The translations under genes were made by a program, and so were the position numbers. DNA of 64,000 bases. Origin: Simmondsia chinensis. Taxonomy: Eukaryota > Streptophyta > Magnoliopsida > Caryophyllales > Simmondsiaceae. This document shows positions 30,186-41,042 of this stretch, in pieces. The stretch lies in NCBI GenBank assembly GCA_018398585.1, contig JAGTTD010000008.1, positions 2,926,501 to 2,990,500 of the forward strand, read 5' to 3'. The notes below the pieces were generated by a model. It searched no databases. It was not told where the DNA came from and was given only the letters and a program-made list of their open reading frames with translations. The first letter of the stretch is position 1; every line of letters begins with the position of its first letter.

Positions 30186-32743
30186 CTATCCCTGCGAGTC
30201 TAAGTCTATTAAACTCGGACCCAAATCTGGATCACCCTGAAATTGACGGTTGAGATCAATTGTCTCCCTTCTGCATCTCTTCCTAGTAAATTTGCCATCA
30301 GAAACGGTTCTTCTTGTCCTATGAGTCATCTCAGTTTGGCCAGAATTGTCATTCTTAGTGTCCTTGATCTCGAGTTTCTGTCCCTTCAAATCTGAGCTCT
30401 CTGAGGAGGTCAAGGAGCTCTCAATTGAACAGTTAGCGCCTTCCATTGGGTTGTGGTCTAAAATAACGTAAGGGGTCGAGGTCGTTGCGTTGGTTAACTC
30501 TGACAATGGTGAGGTGCTAACCATTGAAGCTAATTGAGAGAGCTCAACTTTGGTATGCTCTAATCCAAGGGATGAGGTAGTGCAGTTAGCAAGTGTTTCT
30601 TGGGCTCTTTTAAGTACGTTTTGTAAGTAATTCCCTTGAGCTTCAATCCGCATCTGCAAATGCCTTTGTACCTGGAGAAAATAATTCATTGATCTCGGTC
30701 AGCTGGGTTTAAGGGGACGAGATCTAAACCTAGAACCTCTTGTCAATAGGGCTGAAACTAGGGATGTGAACGAATTGGGGCTCTTTGTGTTCCTTGAGGG
30801 GGCTCCATAGCTTATCGAGCCGAGTTCAAACATGGAATGCAAAATCATTAATGTTCACGAAAAGTTTGATAAGGGTTCACTAAGAACTCATTAATAGCTC
30901 CATAATGGCTCAATAAAAGCCTAATAAGTACTCGTTAGGAGCTTGTTAATGATCATTATTAACTCGAAAATGGTTTGATAATGGCTCGATAGTAACTTAA
31001 ACAGCTCAACTAGGTAATGAGCTAGACTCGCTAGCAAACTTTCCTCAGTTCAATAAAGAGCTCGACTTAGCCCGGTTAGGCTAACGAGCCAAGTCAATCC
31101 GAGTATCAAACAAGCTAATATGTTATTGAACTGAGTTCAAACAAAAGTTTCAAATCTCAATAAAATCTCAGCCGATACTCGAGCTTGATAAACCTTATTG
31201 AGCTCAAGTTTGAATAAGGGGTGCTCAGCTCGATTATACCCCAAGCTGAAACCGTCGTTCAATGAGCTTAAATGAGCAAGGAAAAGGATAGAGTTCATGT
31301 TTTGTGACCTCAATTTGTTCATGAAGTCTCCTTTGAACTTCCAATTGCATCTGTAGTGCGTGAGCTATCTGAAAGTTTCTGATTTAGAAAATGGCATAGT
31401 CAATGAACAAGGTTTAACCAATCAAAGTTCTTCAAATACAAGGGGTAACTTAGTATTTCCAAAAAATTTAAAAAAAAAATAATAATTATCAAGGGGTAAC
31501 TACTTTGGGTGTGTTCGTGGTTTAACAAGGAGTTTTACGCTAGGTATCCTGAGTTGATGCGATGTGTATTGTGCAATCAAGGTGTTTTGCAACATTGGTT
31601 GTCAAGGAATTCACATGTGAGTCTATTAAAAACCCATCAATTAAGTTGTGAGACGACAAGAGATCAATATATAAGCTTAGTTGGACAAATTCACCTACTG
31701 ACAATTAGTTTTCGGATGGAACCCCACTTGAGCTTATATAAAGACCTCATATATACCAACTCTAGGATGATACCTAAGGCCCGGAATGTTCTATTTTCCA
31801 ATTGGTTAGAGACAATTTATCATACCCTTCGCAATTTTATTTTATCGTATTCTAGATGCTATGGGTGGGTTACTAATCTTATTTATGTATTCATGATATC
31901 TCACTTTGTATTGATGCTAATCTTACAACAACAACAATCCCAGTGCCTCAAGGGCTCCCGCATAAGCAGGGTCTGGGGGGGTAGATGTAAGCATTAATCG
32001 CTAATTACCCAAAGAGAGAGAGAGAGAGAGAGAGAATCAAGGGGTAAATATTTCTAAGTATTACTCTTTCATATGATCATGGGTGGGATTGCTCATTGTC
32101 CCATTGGAAATATCAACATCAGGACTAGTTTCCTCTTTGTACTCTGCATCAAAACACATGAAAAGGAAATAAAATATCCATGATAAATTAGCATGTGATT
32201 CAAATTAATCTAGACAATTTTGGGCTTGTTTGGTATAGTTTGCTGTTTGTGGTTTTTTATTTTTGAAAAAAAAAAATTCAGATTTTGAAAATAATTTTTT
32301 TCTAGTTGTTGGTTTCTGTTTTTAATTTCCACTCAAACTAGTAACAAATAAAAATAAAAACCAAAAACCAAGAAAAAATCATTTCCTAAATAAAGTTGCT
32401 TTTAGAATATTTGGTTCCTTGGCATGGTATCGGAGCGTTATTGACCGAGAGTTCATGAGTTCAAATCACAACATTAATATATTCAAGCACAAGATATGGG
32501 AGAGCTTGTGCATCATCCACTCTTGGGCATTTGCGTGTAGAGACTATTCTTAAACCTTCACTCATCCACTTAAACTTTTGGAATAGTTAATTTTTTTGAC
32601 ATTAGTTTATCAAAAATGAAAAACTGCAAACAAAAAATGACAATAGACTGGCCCTTATATATGTATAAAACTCACCATCCTGCTTAGAGTCACTGCAGGT
32701 TTCTGATTGCTGATTCTTCCCAAGCCTATATTTCTGAAAAGGC

Positions 32744-32774
<31 letters not shown>

Positions 32775-33570
32775 CACCAACAGAATTAGAATTCTATCTC
32801 TTTAATAATACTATTAATTGATTAGTTGAAAATTTGATAGAAGAAAAAATAAAATGCCTGTAAATGACTTTTCAGATGATATAGAGTAAGTCCTGGAACT
32901 CCCATCACTCTCATTAAACTCTTTGGTGTTGCCTCTGCTTAACCATATAAAAAACGTAACATTAGATATCAAAATGGAAATTTTATAGTACCAAGATTAT
33001 GAAAATATGGTGCACCAAACAATATCTTTTGGATCAACCCAAACAAAACGCACTAGGCCGTAAGGGAACATGGAAAATTAGATAAAAAATGACACGAGCA
33101 ACCACAATGACGCGAACCCAACAAGACCAAGAGAGGTCAAAACATCCAAGGGATCCCATAACGTTATAAAAAAACGACCATAAAACATGAAACCAAAACT
33201 GACGAAATTCTCATTGGCTTATGGTTCAAAATATCTGAAGTTTCACAGGGCCTTACCCCACTCACGAGTTGGCAGATATGAGGTCCGTATATAAGCTTAA
33301 ATGGAGTTTCATCCTAAAACCAGTTGGCATTAGGTAGAGTAGTCCACTAGGCTCATATATTGATCTCTTCTCTCTCACCACTCCAGTATGAGATTCTTAC
33401 TAGATTTAAATGTAGAGTTCTTAACAGAATACGTAACTGTCTGCACCACCAAGCTGATTGACGGCTTCGATGAATCGTTGGTGAAGCTCTGATGTCCATT
33501 TCAGTCTTGGCTTTGCATCTGTAGATAACACCAAACCCATAGCTTGATTTTGCATATTTTGAAGACCCAT
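30186..33570 (-). CDS. MYB-CC (GARP) transcription factor, PHL11-like
   Basis: Six exons on the minus strand: 33570-33438, 32934-32858, 32733-32676, 32143-32065, 31378-31309 and 30671-30186 (903 nt, 300 residues). The start MGLQNMQNQAMGLVL is chosen because the family begins this way; an upstream in-frame ATG would add 24 unconserved residues. The GARP/MYB-like DNA-binding domain covers about residues 20-75 (KPRLKWTSELHQRFIEAVNQ, KATPKSLMRVMGVPGLTLYH, SHLQKYR). The MYB-CC coiled-coil spans about 118-160 (IAHALQMQLEVQRRLHEQIE, VQRHLQMRIEAQGNYLQ). These define the PHR1/PHL family of nuclear regulators, which bind DNA as dimers; PHR1 itself governs phosphate-starvation genes. The short N-terminus and SDAKPRLKW-type start resemble the PHL11/PHL12 branch, whose role is poorly known. 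Intron 2 has a GC donor (CAG/GCATTT). All exons join in frame with no stops. Confidence 0.92.
30759..31244. mobile_element. hAT-like MITE in the last intron of the MYB-CC gene
   Basis: A perfect 8-bp target duplication GCTGAAAC (30751-30758 and 31245-31252) and imperfect terminal repeats TAGGGATGTGAACGA / TTGGGGTATAATCGA mark a hAT-type insertion of 486 bp. The interior is packed with CTCGATAA, AACGAGC and GAGCTCG motifs. Confidence 0.8.
31590..31775 (-). repeat. Copy of a 175-bp LTR-like repeat
   Basis: Shared features are CACATGTGAGTC, GAGATCAATATATAAGCTTA, ACAATTAGTTTTCGGATG, CCCCACTTGAGCTTATATA and CCTCATATATACCAACTC. Seven copies occur in the window (see 33240, 34540, 36605, 44705, 46490 and 49410). 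This one is in intron 4 of the MYB-CC gene. Confidence 0.6.
31924..31992 (-). mobile_element. RTE/Au-type 3' tail fragment
   Basis: A 5'-truncated copy on the minus strand: TACCCCCCCAGACCCTGCTT, GCGGGAGCCCTTGAGGCACT, GGGATTGTTGTTGTTGT. Its tail sequence is nearly consensus, which suggests a recent insertion. A (GA)n run follows at 32013-32034. Confidence 0.7.
32221..32652. mobile_element. hAT-like MITE with a nested TRIM remnant, intron 3 of MYB-CC gene
   Basis: The ends GGGCTTGTTTGGTATAGTTT and AAAAAATGACAATAGACTGGCCC pair imperfectly. Inside, 32400-32600 is a TRIM of the 72-bp LTR family: a truncated LTR ending GGTTCCTTGGCA, the primer site TGGTATCGGAGC, and a second LTR ending TTTTTTTGACA. 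The TRIM inserted after the MITE. Confidence 0.6.
33240..33425 (+). repeat. Copy of the 175-bp LTR-like repeat
   Basis: It contains GAGTTGGCAGATATGAGGTC, GTATATAAGCTTAAATGG, CTCATATATTGATCTCTTCT and ends GAGTTCTTAACAGA. It abuts the donor end of exon 1 of the MYB-CC gene, so the insertion lies almost at that splice junction. Confidence 0.6.
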
Positions 33571-34078
33571 TTCAGTGAAAATGAATGGAGCATAAATATT
33601 ATTACTAGCATATATATAACTATGTATAGAAATATGAAGCACCTATGGTATGTTTATATAATATGATATTGATTGGGGTTTGTCGTGTGCTATAACTCCA
33701 CATCTGGAAACACATAAAGTGGGGTCATGTAAGGAATATATGCCCATGAGCTGGGCCCTCTTTGCTGTTTCCTCCTCATTTTTTCCATTTCATTTCTGCT
33801 TTTCTTTTCTTTTTTACCTGTTGAACTCAAGAACGACGTTATTATCTGTGCAATAATTGTTATTATCAAAATGATAATGTGACTTATGGACCTCTTTCAC
33901 TGTAGTTAGTCCTAAGTCTTGATAAGAAAAAAGGGTCGTAGCACATTTGGTAGTCAGCGTAAAACTTTGTTGAGTCATTTATCAAGAATCATGTTGTGTT
34001 TTGTCTCAAATTTAAGTTTTGATTTCAAAGTGGAGGTCAGTGTTACGCTATGGTTTCAAGAATGGAACTTATTTTTTA

Positions 34079-34451
34079 GGGTTATTTATACCAAAGGTCC
34101 CTATACTTTATCTATTGCGTCAATTTAGTCCTTATGCTTTTAATTGTGTCAATTTGGTCCCTGTACAATTCAAAATATGTCAATTTGGTCCTTATAATTT
34201 TTTAATGAACTTTTTAATGGTTCGGCCATAAATTGGGTTAAATTGAGTAAATAGATAAAATTTATAATAAGCTATTTGCATCTAACATAATTCTACCCTT
34301 CAAAATTACGTCATTAATGTAACTTGAATTTGACCAAAGGACTAAATTGACACATTCTGAATTGTTCAGGGGCTAAATTGACACAACCAAAAGCACAAGG
34401 GCCAAATTAACATAATGGGCAAAGTAAAGGGACCTTTGACGTAAATAACTC
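34079..34451. mobile_element. Mutator-like foldback element (AATTTAGTCC family), copy 2
   Basis: A perfect 9-bp target duplication TATTTTTTA lies at 34070-34078 and 34452-34460. Terminal repeats GGGTTATTTATACCAAAGG and, reverse-complemented from the right, GAGTTATTTACGTCAAAGG. The arms are built of TCAATTTAGTCC/GGACTAAATTGA units. No coding capacity. Confidence 0.85.
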
Positions 34452-34539
34452 TATTTTTTATAAGGCCGGCCCGGTATTACCTATTAGCTAAGGTTTTAGT
34501 CTCGCCTTTTGTCGAGCTTTTCTGTAGGGTGCTACGTGT

Positions 34540-34715
34540 ATCTGTTAAGAACTCCACATGTGAGTCAAATGTGAATCCCGCGTGTCTAGGATTTGTGGGA
34601 AAGAGAAGACCATCTTATAACTCTAGTGGATTACTCCACATTAATGCCAAGTGATTTTAGGATTGAACCCTACTTGAGCTTATATGTGAACCTCGTATGT
34701 TCTAACTCCGTGGGA
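34540..34715 (-). repeat. Copy of the 175-bp LTR-like repeat
   Basis: It begins TGTTAAGAACTCCACATGTG and ends near ATGTTCTAACTCC, with GAGCTTATATGTGAACCTCG. The TG start and the size suggest a small solo LTR. Confidence 0.6.
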
Positions 34716-35463
34716 CGGGCCTAAAAGGCTTGGTGAAATTTAATAGTATCCTCCACATTCATATTCATAGTGAAACACTCTACTTCCGCCTGTGGTGTTT
34801 CTATCATTTGAAGGTTTTCAACACAAATCTCTGTGTTACTGTTTTTCATTTCTCTGTTCTCTTCTTGTTTTCCTTCAAATCTAGTTTTACATCTAAGTTG
34901 AACTCCAACTCTAAGACATTTTACCTAAAAAGTCACACTACTACACGTACTCGTGCCAATGTTAGGCCAACCCTTGATATAAGAGATGGGCTACACTAGT
35001 GCTAGGTAGAAACAACATGGTTTCATGACAACTTAATAAATATATAATTCATGATACAACGTAGTAGTATACTTTGATACATATAACCGACCTCACCCGA
35101 TGAAAAACGAAGCTTAAATTGTTGTTGTTCTCCTCACCGTTGTCTCGGTTTGTTTAGCCCAATTCATATTTGACTTGAAGTAACGGGAGAGAATCTGTTA
35201 AGCAACAAAAAGAGAAAGCAGCAGAGTTTAAATTCGAGGGTCTCAAAAGGAGAGAAGGAAAAAAAAAAAAAAAGAATAAAAAGTAGAGGGTTTGTTTTTA
35301 TCTTCCTGTTTTCCCACTCCTCTGATTCCCCTGGGGAATTAAGTAGTCCCCACCACTATGAATAATGCTGCTACTTTACTAAAAGAAAAATGCTACGTAT
35401 AAACTAATTTATGTACCCAATTTGAATATGCAATTAGCCAAACTATAAAAGGTATTGAAACCA
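34716..35463. other. Intergenic, nothing recognised
   Basis: Only short ORFs without family resemblance and an A-run near 35257 are visible. Confidence 0.5.
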
Positions 35464-36320
35464 CTAAAGGTGAACTAATATCGATTTGAACTGACCATTT
35501 CAGTCAAGAACTGAACCAAACCAACTATATATCGGTCCGATCTTCATTCCTAGTCTATGGGTTAATTGGTTTTTGGTCTAGTCTGTCCAAGACCAGAAAA
35601 CTTGAAGACTCTTCTATGCTAATTTCGAGTGAAATATTTCGGATTCATAATTTAATATAGAATTAAGCATATTTGTTTTTTATTATTTAATGATTTTATG
35701 CATTTATTGTATGATTATCTTTAAATTATATAATTTGTGTACAATATACCATTATTATTATTTCTAAGTTTCTACTTTCTGCTTGGAAATTTGTTTTTTC
35801 TCGTAATTGCGTCTGCTAGCCTAGAGTCGGTCCAAGAATAGAGGAGCATAACTAAGCTAGTCATAGCGCCCCTAGGCTTATTTGTGCCTTACTGCTTGTC
35901 GCTTCTTGCTTTCTTACTATGTTGCTTTTTGCTTGATGTTTTATTGCTTATTGCCTATTGATGCTTTATACTCTCTTCGTGTAATTGCTGTTATGCTGGT
36001 ATGTCATGCTTTTTAGATTGAGGGTCCTTGGACACAGCCTCCCTTTGGAGTAACGCCCTAAAAAGATAAGGCTGCATACAATCCCCCCCAACCCAACCCC
36101 TGCATTAGCAGGAGCCCTTGAGGCACTGAGTTTTTTGTTGTTCTTGTTCAGCCTAGAGTCGGTCCAAATCAGTCCTATTGATCTAGTGATGTTTCTAACT
36201 TATCTTAGACCAGATTGATCCGCTTTTATCGACTTGATCTATGATCTCATAATTCGAGATAGTTTAATTTTCAGTCTGGTTTAGTTTGCAGATCCGGTCT
36301 TAGAGTGGATTTGTACCCCT
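35464..36320. mobile_element. GGTCCGGT-rich element, copy A, interrupted by an RTE fragment
   Basis: It is related to 48570-49047 and 59356-59890: TATCGGTCCGATC near the left end, an AT-rich middle with TTTCTACTTTCTGCTTGG, then GGTCTTAGAGTGGATTTGTACCCCT at the right end. The insertion 35836-36151 splits it. Confidence 0.6.
35836..36151 (+). mobile_element. 5'-truncated RTE-type LINE 3' end
   Basis: A 316-bp insert is flanked by GCCTAGAGTCGGTCCAA at 35819-35835 and 36152-36168, a 17-bp target duplication. Its 5' half (TTGCTTTCTTACTATGTTGC, GTTATGCTGGTATGTCATGC) is unlike the 5S head and resembles 3' UTRs of plant RTE LINEs. Its 3' half is the same tail as in the SINEs (CACAGCCTCCCTTTGG, AAGGCTGCATACAATCC, CCCTTGAGGCACTGAG, TTGTTGTTC). 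Confidence 0.7.
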
Positions 36321-36604
36321 AAAACACCCAAGTAGCTTTGAAGGAAGGGGATGGCAACCATCATTAGAAAGGAAAAAGGAAAAGAGACAAAAGAAAGCAA
36401 CTAAATGGATTTTTAAATCTTTCTAGCGATTGAAATAGAAAAACGAAATTTCTTTTTTCCTTCTAATAGTTGTTCTATTTTTCCTTTTTTTCCTTGCATG
36501 AACTGTAAATGTAATAGATCCTTTTTGTTCCTTGTAAGGATGGAGGAGTCAAAGAATCTAGTTGAGAGATTTGAGAATATAACAAGTTAAATTAAAGTTC
36601 TAAT
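36321..36604. other. Intergenic, nothing recognised
   Basis: AT-rich, no ORF or element that I can support. Confidence 0.5.
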
Positions 36605-36780
36605 ATGAGAGTTGGCATACATGAGGTCCAAATATTAGCCCAGATGAGGTTCTATCCTAAAATCAATTGACAAAAGAGTGGAGTAAGCCACTAAACTTAT
36701 ATATTTATCTCTTTTTCTCACACAACTCCAATGTGAGAACTCTACTAGCCTCACGTGTGAGTCCTTAATATAACAAGAAA
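36605..36780 (+). repeat. Copy of the 175-bp LTR-like repeat
   Basis: Shows GAGAGTTGGCATACATGAGG, CTATCCTAAAATCAATTG and CTCCAATGTGAGAACTCTAC. More diverged than the copy at 33240. Confidence 0.55.
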
Positions 36781-39229
36781 TGAGATAATGAAAAGCAGGT
36801 AATAATCGTGGTTATATAATAGAAGTTAGCCTAGTTGTTATAAGAACTTGTATTTGTTATAACAATTGGAACAAAACCAAGTCTATGGTTTAAGTCCTTT
36901 TACCTTAGTGTCGGTTTAGTCATACTATGGAAATAATTGCTTTTCTAAAACCAATTATTGTAGAATTCATGTATTCAAAGTACGAACGAGGGCACTTAAA
37001 AGGGTTTTAATTTTGTTTCCACTTCTATTCTAAGAAAAATGTATAATTTTACTACATTTATTGAAAAGCATTATTTTTGTTTCGCAACTTCTGCTTTGAT
37101 CCAAAAACACTATTGTATTTGATCAAATATCGGAAAACTCAAAATATTTTTCTTTTTTCAGCAAAACGGAAACTAACCTTGTAGTGTCTTGTCAGCTAAC
37201 CAGAGTCTCATGGGCTAGGAAATAAAACTGCACAAACTTAATTCCCAAGTTTCAATATCCTTTATTTTTATTTTTTTTCCTAAGGGAATTCAAATAAAAG
37301 AGACATGTACATATGGAATTATTCATTTTTTTTCTGATAATTAGCAACAAAGTTGTAATATAAAACAGATATTTTGTACAAACGAATATAGAATTCTCCA
37401 TATATAGGAGAATCGGAATATGAAGCCTGCCCAGGCAGTACACAGAATAGATCCAAAGCAGCTGTAAACTAAGAGATGTAAGAGAAGAAACAAAAGAAAA
37501 CGTAAAATTTGATAGAAGAATTCATTTGGGAATCATTTAAAATGGGGTAAAAAAATATTTTTGACTAGCATGAAATAATTGAGGTAAAGTGTTGGTCACA
37601 AAAGTGTCAGAAGCCAGTCCTTTGGAGTTTGGGTATTGTTGATGATGGGTTTTCTGTGTGGAGCCTAGTATAGGGTTTGAGAAAGGATGGTGAAATTAAA
37701 AAATCTCTCTGTACGACTTTCAAGCAATAAAATATTCCTGCAACTCTGTGGACATAAGTATTTTAGGCTAAATCTAGTAAATCTTATGTGATTATTTTGT
37801 TTTCTCATTGAATCTTTTGTTATGCTTTAGTTGTTTCATTTCTTAATAATGGGTGTGTGTTTGAATAATGATTTAGCTTCACCAAGAATTCCATCTCCTG
37901 CTTGGTTTGCTAGACAGAGGCAACGTTTGATTGTCATATGAATTAAATTTTTACGGAAAGTTGTATATTTCGAGAATTTAATTCTTGTGTTAATTTCTCA
38001 GGAAGTTCGTACAAAGTGTCTATTTGCCTGGATGAGAAATAGAACTTCACTAAAGAGGCTGGTCAAAAACAAAGGAATTAAAATTTACCTACTGGGAACT
38101 AGATAAGTAATTTTCTACGATCCGAATGAATTGTGAATTGCTAAGTCATTTTCACTTCTTGTATTCTATCTATTTCTTGACAACCAAACATGAAGCTAAA
38201 TGATCACTTCCCATGAATTCATATTTTCTGCATCTACTTCCTGTCAATCAAATAAGGCCATAGTCTTTTTTTGAGAGGTATGCTAAGCGCTTTCTCTCCG
38301 TATTGTTGTAAAAGAAAAAAGTTGCTAGACACTAAAACATGTTTACTGTTTTCTCTCCTTATCTAAAGAAGATACTATATAACATAATCGAGAGCCGAAG
38401 TAACTATGATCCAAATAAATAAGCAGATACACTGATTTCTTGAGCAAGGACAACCATAATAATACCGACCATGACTTCAAGATTTACCTCTCGAAGTGAA
38501 AAATGACAATAGGCTTTCTGAAAACAAGACTATTTGCTTGCAATGATCATTTATTGAGAAACTTTTCTAATATTTCTACAGCTTAACCCATTATTTTTGT
38601 TATAGTTAAAAAGAAAGTTATGAAATACATTAGAAAAAAATTTGTCTAACAAAGTTCCGTATGTACACAAAGATACAATACGAAATGACAAAAATGGGTA
38701 CGATTACAAATACATGACTGCATTCAATTACAGGAAAAAAAAAAAAAAAAAAAGAGAGAGAGAGAGAGAGAGATTATACACATGCTAAAGGAAGGATCAA
38801 CTTTTTTAGCAAGTAAACATAACTTAATAAAAAAAATTGAAAAGCAAAAAAGGGCGACAGAAGCATATCATAAAAGTCAATGGAATCAGATCGATCTTTG
38901 GATTTCTTGGGTTTCGGTCAAGTGTTTGATCACTTTGAATCACAATTTCATAATTGATCCCCAAAGCACTGCGTTGATAAATGATTTGTGGGATTAAAGG
39001 GTGGCAATTTAATGCGACTTCAGTGAATGTTGAATCTAATTGGACGAAAAATTCTAACTGAGTTTGATAAAAATATTCAAACTACCAAATAGAAAAGTTG
39101 GGTTAGGTTAGATATGAATTGTCTAACCCATTTTGATCAACTTTCGATTCTCTTTTATTGGAAAAGATGAACAAAACTTAATACACCCCAAAATTTCACT
39201 CAATTTTTCTCCCCTATCTTCTCCTAATC
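36781..39229. other. Intergenic; one possible LINE tail and a GA repeat
   Basis: A minus-strand CAACTTTGTTGCTAATTATC plus A-run near 37325-37353 looks like another LINE 3' end. An A-run with a (GA)n microsatellite is at 38735-38773. No gene is seen; the ORF at 38782-38997 has no recognisable feature. Confidence 0.5.
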
Positions 39230-39402
39230 CATTCTTCTTTTTATCTGCTTGAGCATGCCTCACACCTTTAGGGTAGGAGGCCCTTCGGAAACAGTCTTTT
39301 CACAGGGTAGCACCCTATAGGGGGGAGGCTGCGTACATTTTATCCTCCCCAGACCTTGCCTTAGCTGGAGCCTCTTTGAAGCACCAGGTGGTTGTTATTG
39401 TA
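39230..39402 (+). mobile_element. RTE/Au-type 3' tail fragment
   Basis: CCCTTCGGAAACAGTC, CAGGGTAGCACCC, GAGGCTGCGTACATTTTATC, CCCCAGACCTTGCC and GAAGCACCAGGTGGTTGTTA follow in the usual order. The 5' part (CCTCACACCTTTAGGG) has no 5S sequence. Confidence 0.65.
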
Positions 39403-39536
39403 GCTTGCCCGACCCCCTCATATAAAAGAACATCATGTTTCCATTTCCTTCAAGGTTTTAGTATTTTAGACAAAGAGACAAGTAACCTTCATCCTTTCCT
39501 TCCATTTTCTATTTTGATGTTTGTATCATTTACCAT

Positions 39537-39605
39537 AACAGCAACAGCAGCAACAACCACATCAAAAATTTCAATGCCTCAAAGGCTCTCGTCAAGGCGG
39601 GGTAT
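39537..39605 (-). mobile_element. RTE/Au-type 3' tail fragment, very short
   Basis: Only CCCGCCTTGACGAGAGCCTT, TGAGGCATTG and a GTTGTTGCTGCTGTTG-like end remain on the minus strand. Confidence 0.5.
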
Positions 39606-40040
39606 TTACCAAAGCATCATCCCCATATTTTCATTCATTGTTTTTCTTCCTTACTTTTTTTTTTTTTTTTTTTTTCATTTTTCTCTTTTCTTTTCTCTTT
39701 CTCCTTTTCCTTTTCTGTACGAAGACAAAACAAAAAAATATGACTTGGACCGAGCATTTTCAACTCACTCCTTTTATTAGTGCCTTTCGCCCTCTTGCAC
39801 ATGCACAACCCTATTGGAATATTTGGGATCAATCAACTAGGTTTCGGTCAGTCGGATCCGGGTTGTTCCATCTTCTAATGGATTGGATAGGGGTGGAATA
39901 TCATATCAAAAATTTTCATCGATGCAGATAAGATTGGCATAATTCGACCCATATTCAGCCGACTGCGATTTCTACTAGGACACAAAACACGTGGAAGCAA
40001 GGATTTTTCCTAGCATTCTTAGATGACAAAGAGCTCGAAC

Positions 40041-40442
40041 TATCAAGTAACCAACTATCCCAAAAGTTTAAACTAATAAGTGAAGCTATGGTATTAGTAC
40101 ACTCTAACTTGGCTCATCATGCAAACATCCATCAGATTTGAAGCATGTATTGCTCACATGTGCACCTAATATGTTGCACCTCAATTATGATAATGTTGTA
40201 AGTGAGGGATTATTGGGATTCGAACTTATAACCTCTCAGCTAACAAGGTTCTGATACCATGTTAAGTAACCAACTTCGGTCCCCGATTTGCCTAGTAGTT
40301 GGGGTAGTAGTTGGCCAACCCCGGGACGCGGGTTCAAATCTGGCCTCCCTCCTCCCTCAGGCCTTACCAATGATAAAAATATATGTTAAGTAACCAACTA
40401 TCTCAAAAGTTTAAAGCAATAACTAAAGATTTAGTAATAACA
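40041..40442 (-). mobile_element. TRIM with LTRs of about 60 bp
   Basis: LTR copies at 40041-40101 and 40260-40442 (the latter split by a SINE) share AAGTAACCAACTATC, AAAAGTTTAAA and TTAGTA..ACA. On the minus strand a primer site TGGTATCAGAACC (about 40246-40258) abuts the LTR. It is related to the 72-bp LTR family but distinct. The internal part is non-coding. Confidence 0.75.
40276..40382 (+). mobile_element. tRNA-derived SINE inside a TRIM LTR
   Basis: The insert of 107 bp has an A-box-like GCCTAGTAGTTGG (about 40289) and a B-box GGGTTCAAATCTGG (about 40330), and ends in ATGATAAAAATATA. The flanking ATGTTAAGTAACCAACT (17 bp, perfect) at 40259-40275 and 40383-40399 is the target duplication. 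Confidence 0.8.
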
Positions 40443-41042
40443 TGAACCACTAAAGTGGAAAGAAAAAAGGGGAGCTGCTATTGGCACCAAAAATTATTAT
40501 TGTCAGAGCAATGACGCGACTTACAAACAATGAGAGCTACAAAATTTTCTTAAAAACTATAACCTTACTCTAGCAATAATAATTTTGCCCTGACAATAAC
40601 AATTAAAAAAAATGGCATGTAATTAAAGACATTGCCTATATTTTCCCAAAGCATGCATAGCTATCATTTTGGGATCCCAACCAGCTGCCCCACCAGCACG
40701 TTTGACACACATTGATGGAATCTAATAGAAAGTATAAAGTCAAACACTTGATTGACCAATACTAATTAACACTTTTGTAATAACAATTTTTGTATTTTAC
40801 TTAACAAAACATACTTATAAATGAATTTATCCGTTAAAAACTATTAAAATTGTAAAATATTAATAATTATACCGTTATGTAAAGTCCGAGACACCTAGTT
40901 TTCAAAACACTACAGTCATAGCCACGACAACAATTTTGATCATTTGGGGTGCAAAACCTTGAGCAAAATCGAGAGCCTCTGGAACTAGAAAGGCCCAATT
41001 CGTTTAAAGCTTGAGTCAGACAGTCATATCATTTAGCTCTAA

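Noticed and set aside
39635..39931. Phe-rich and Lys-rich ORFs on opposite strands
   Set aside because: Produced by a T-rich low-complexity run (39654-39712); no family resemblance.
40289..40345. A tRNA gene
   Set aside because: A- and B-box-like motifs are present, but no cloverleaf or anticodon loop can be formed, and the segment has a target duplication like a SINE.
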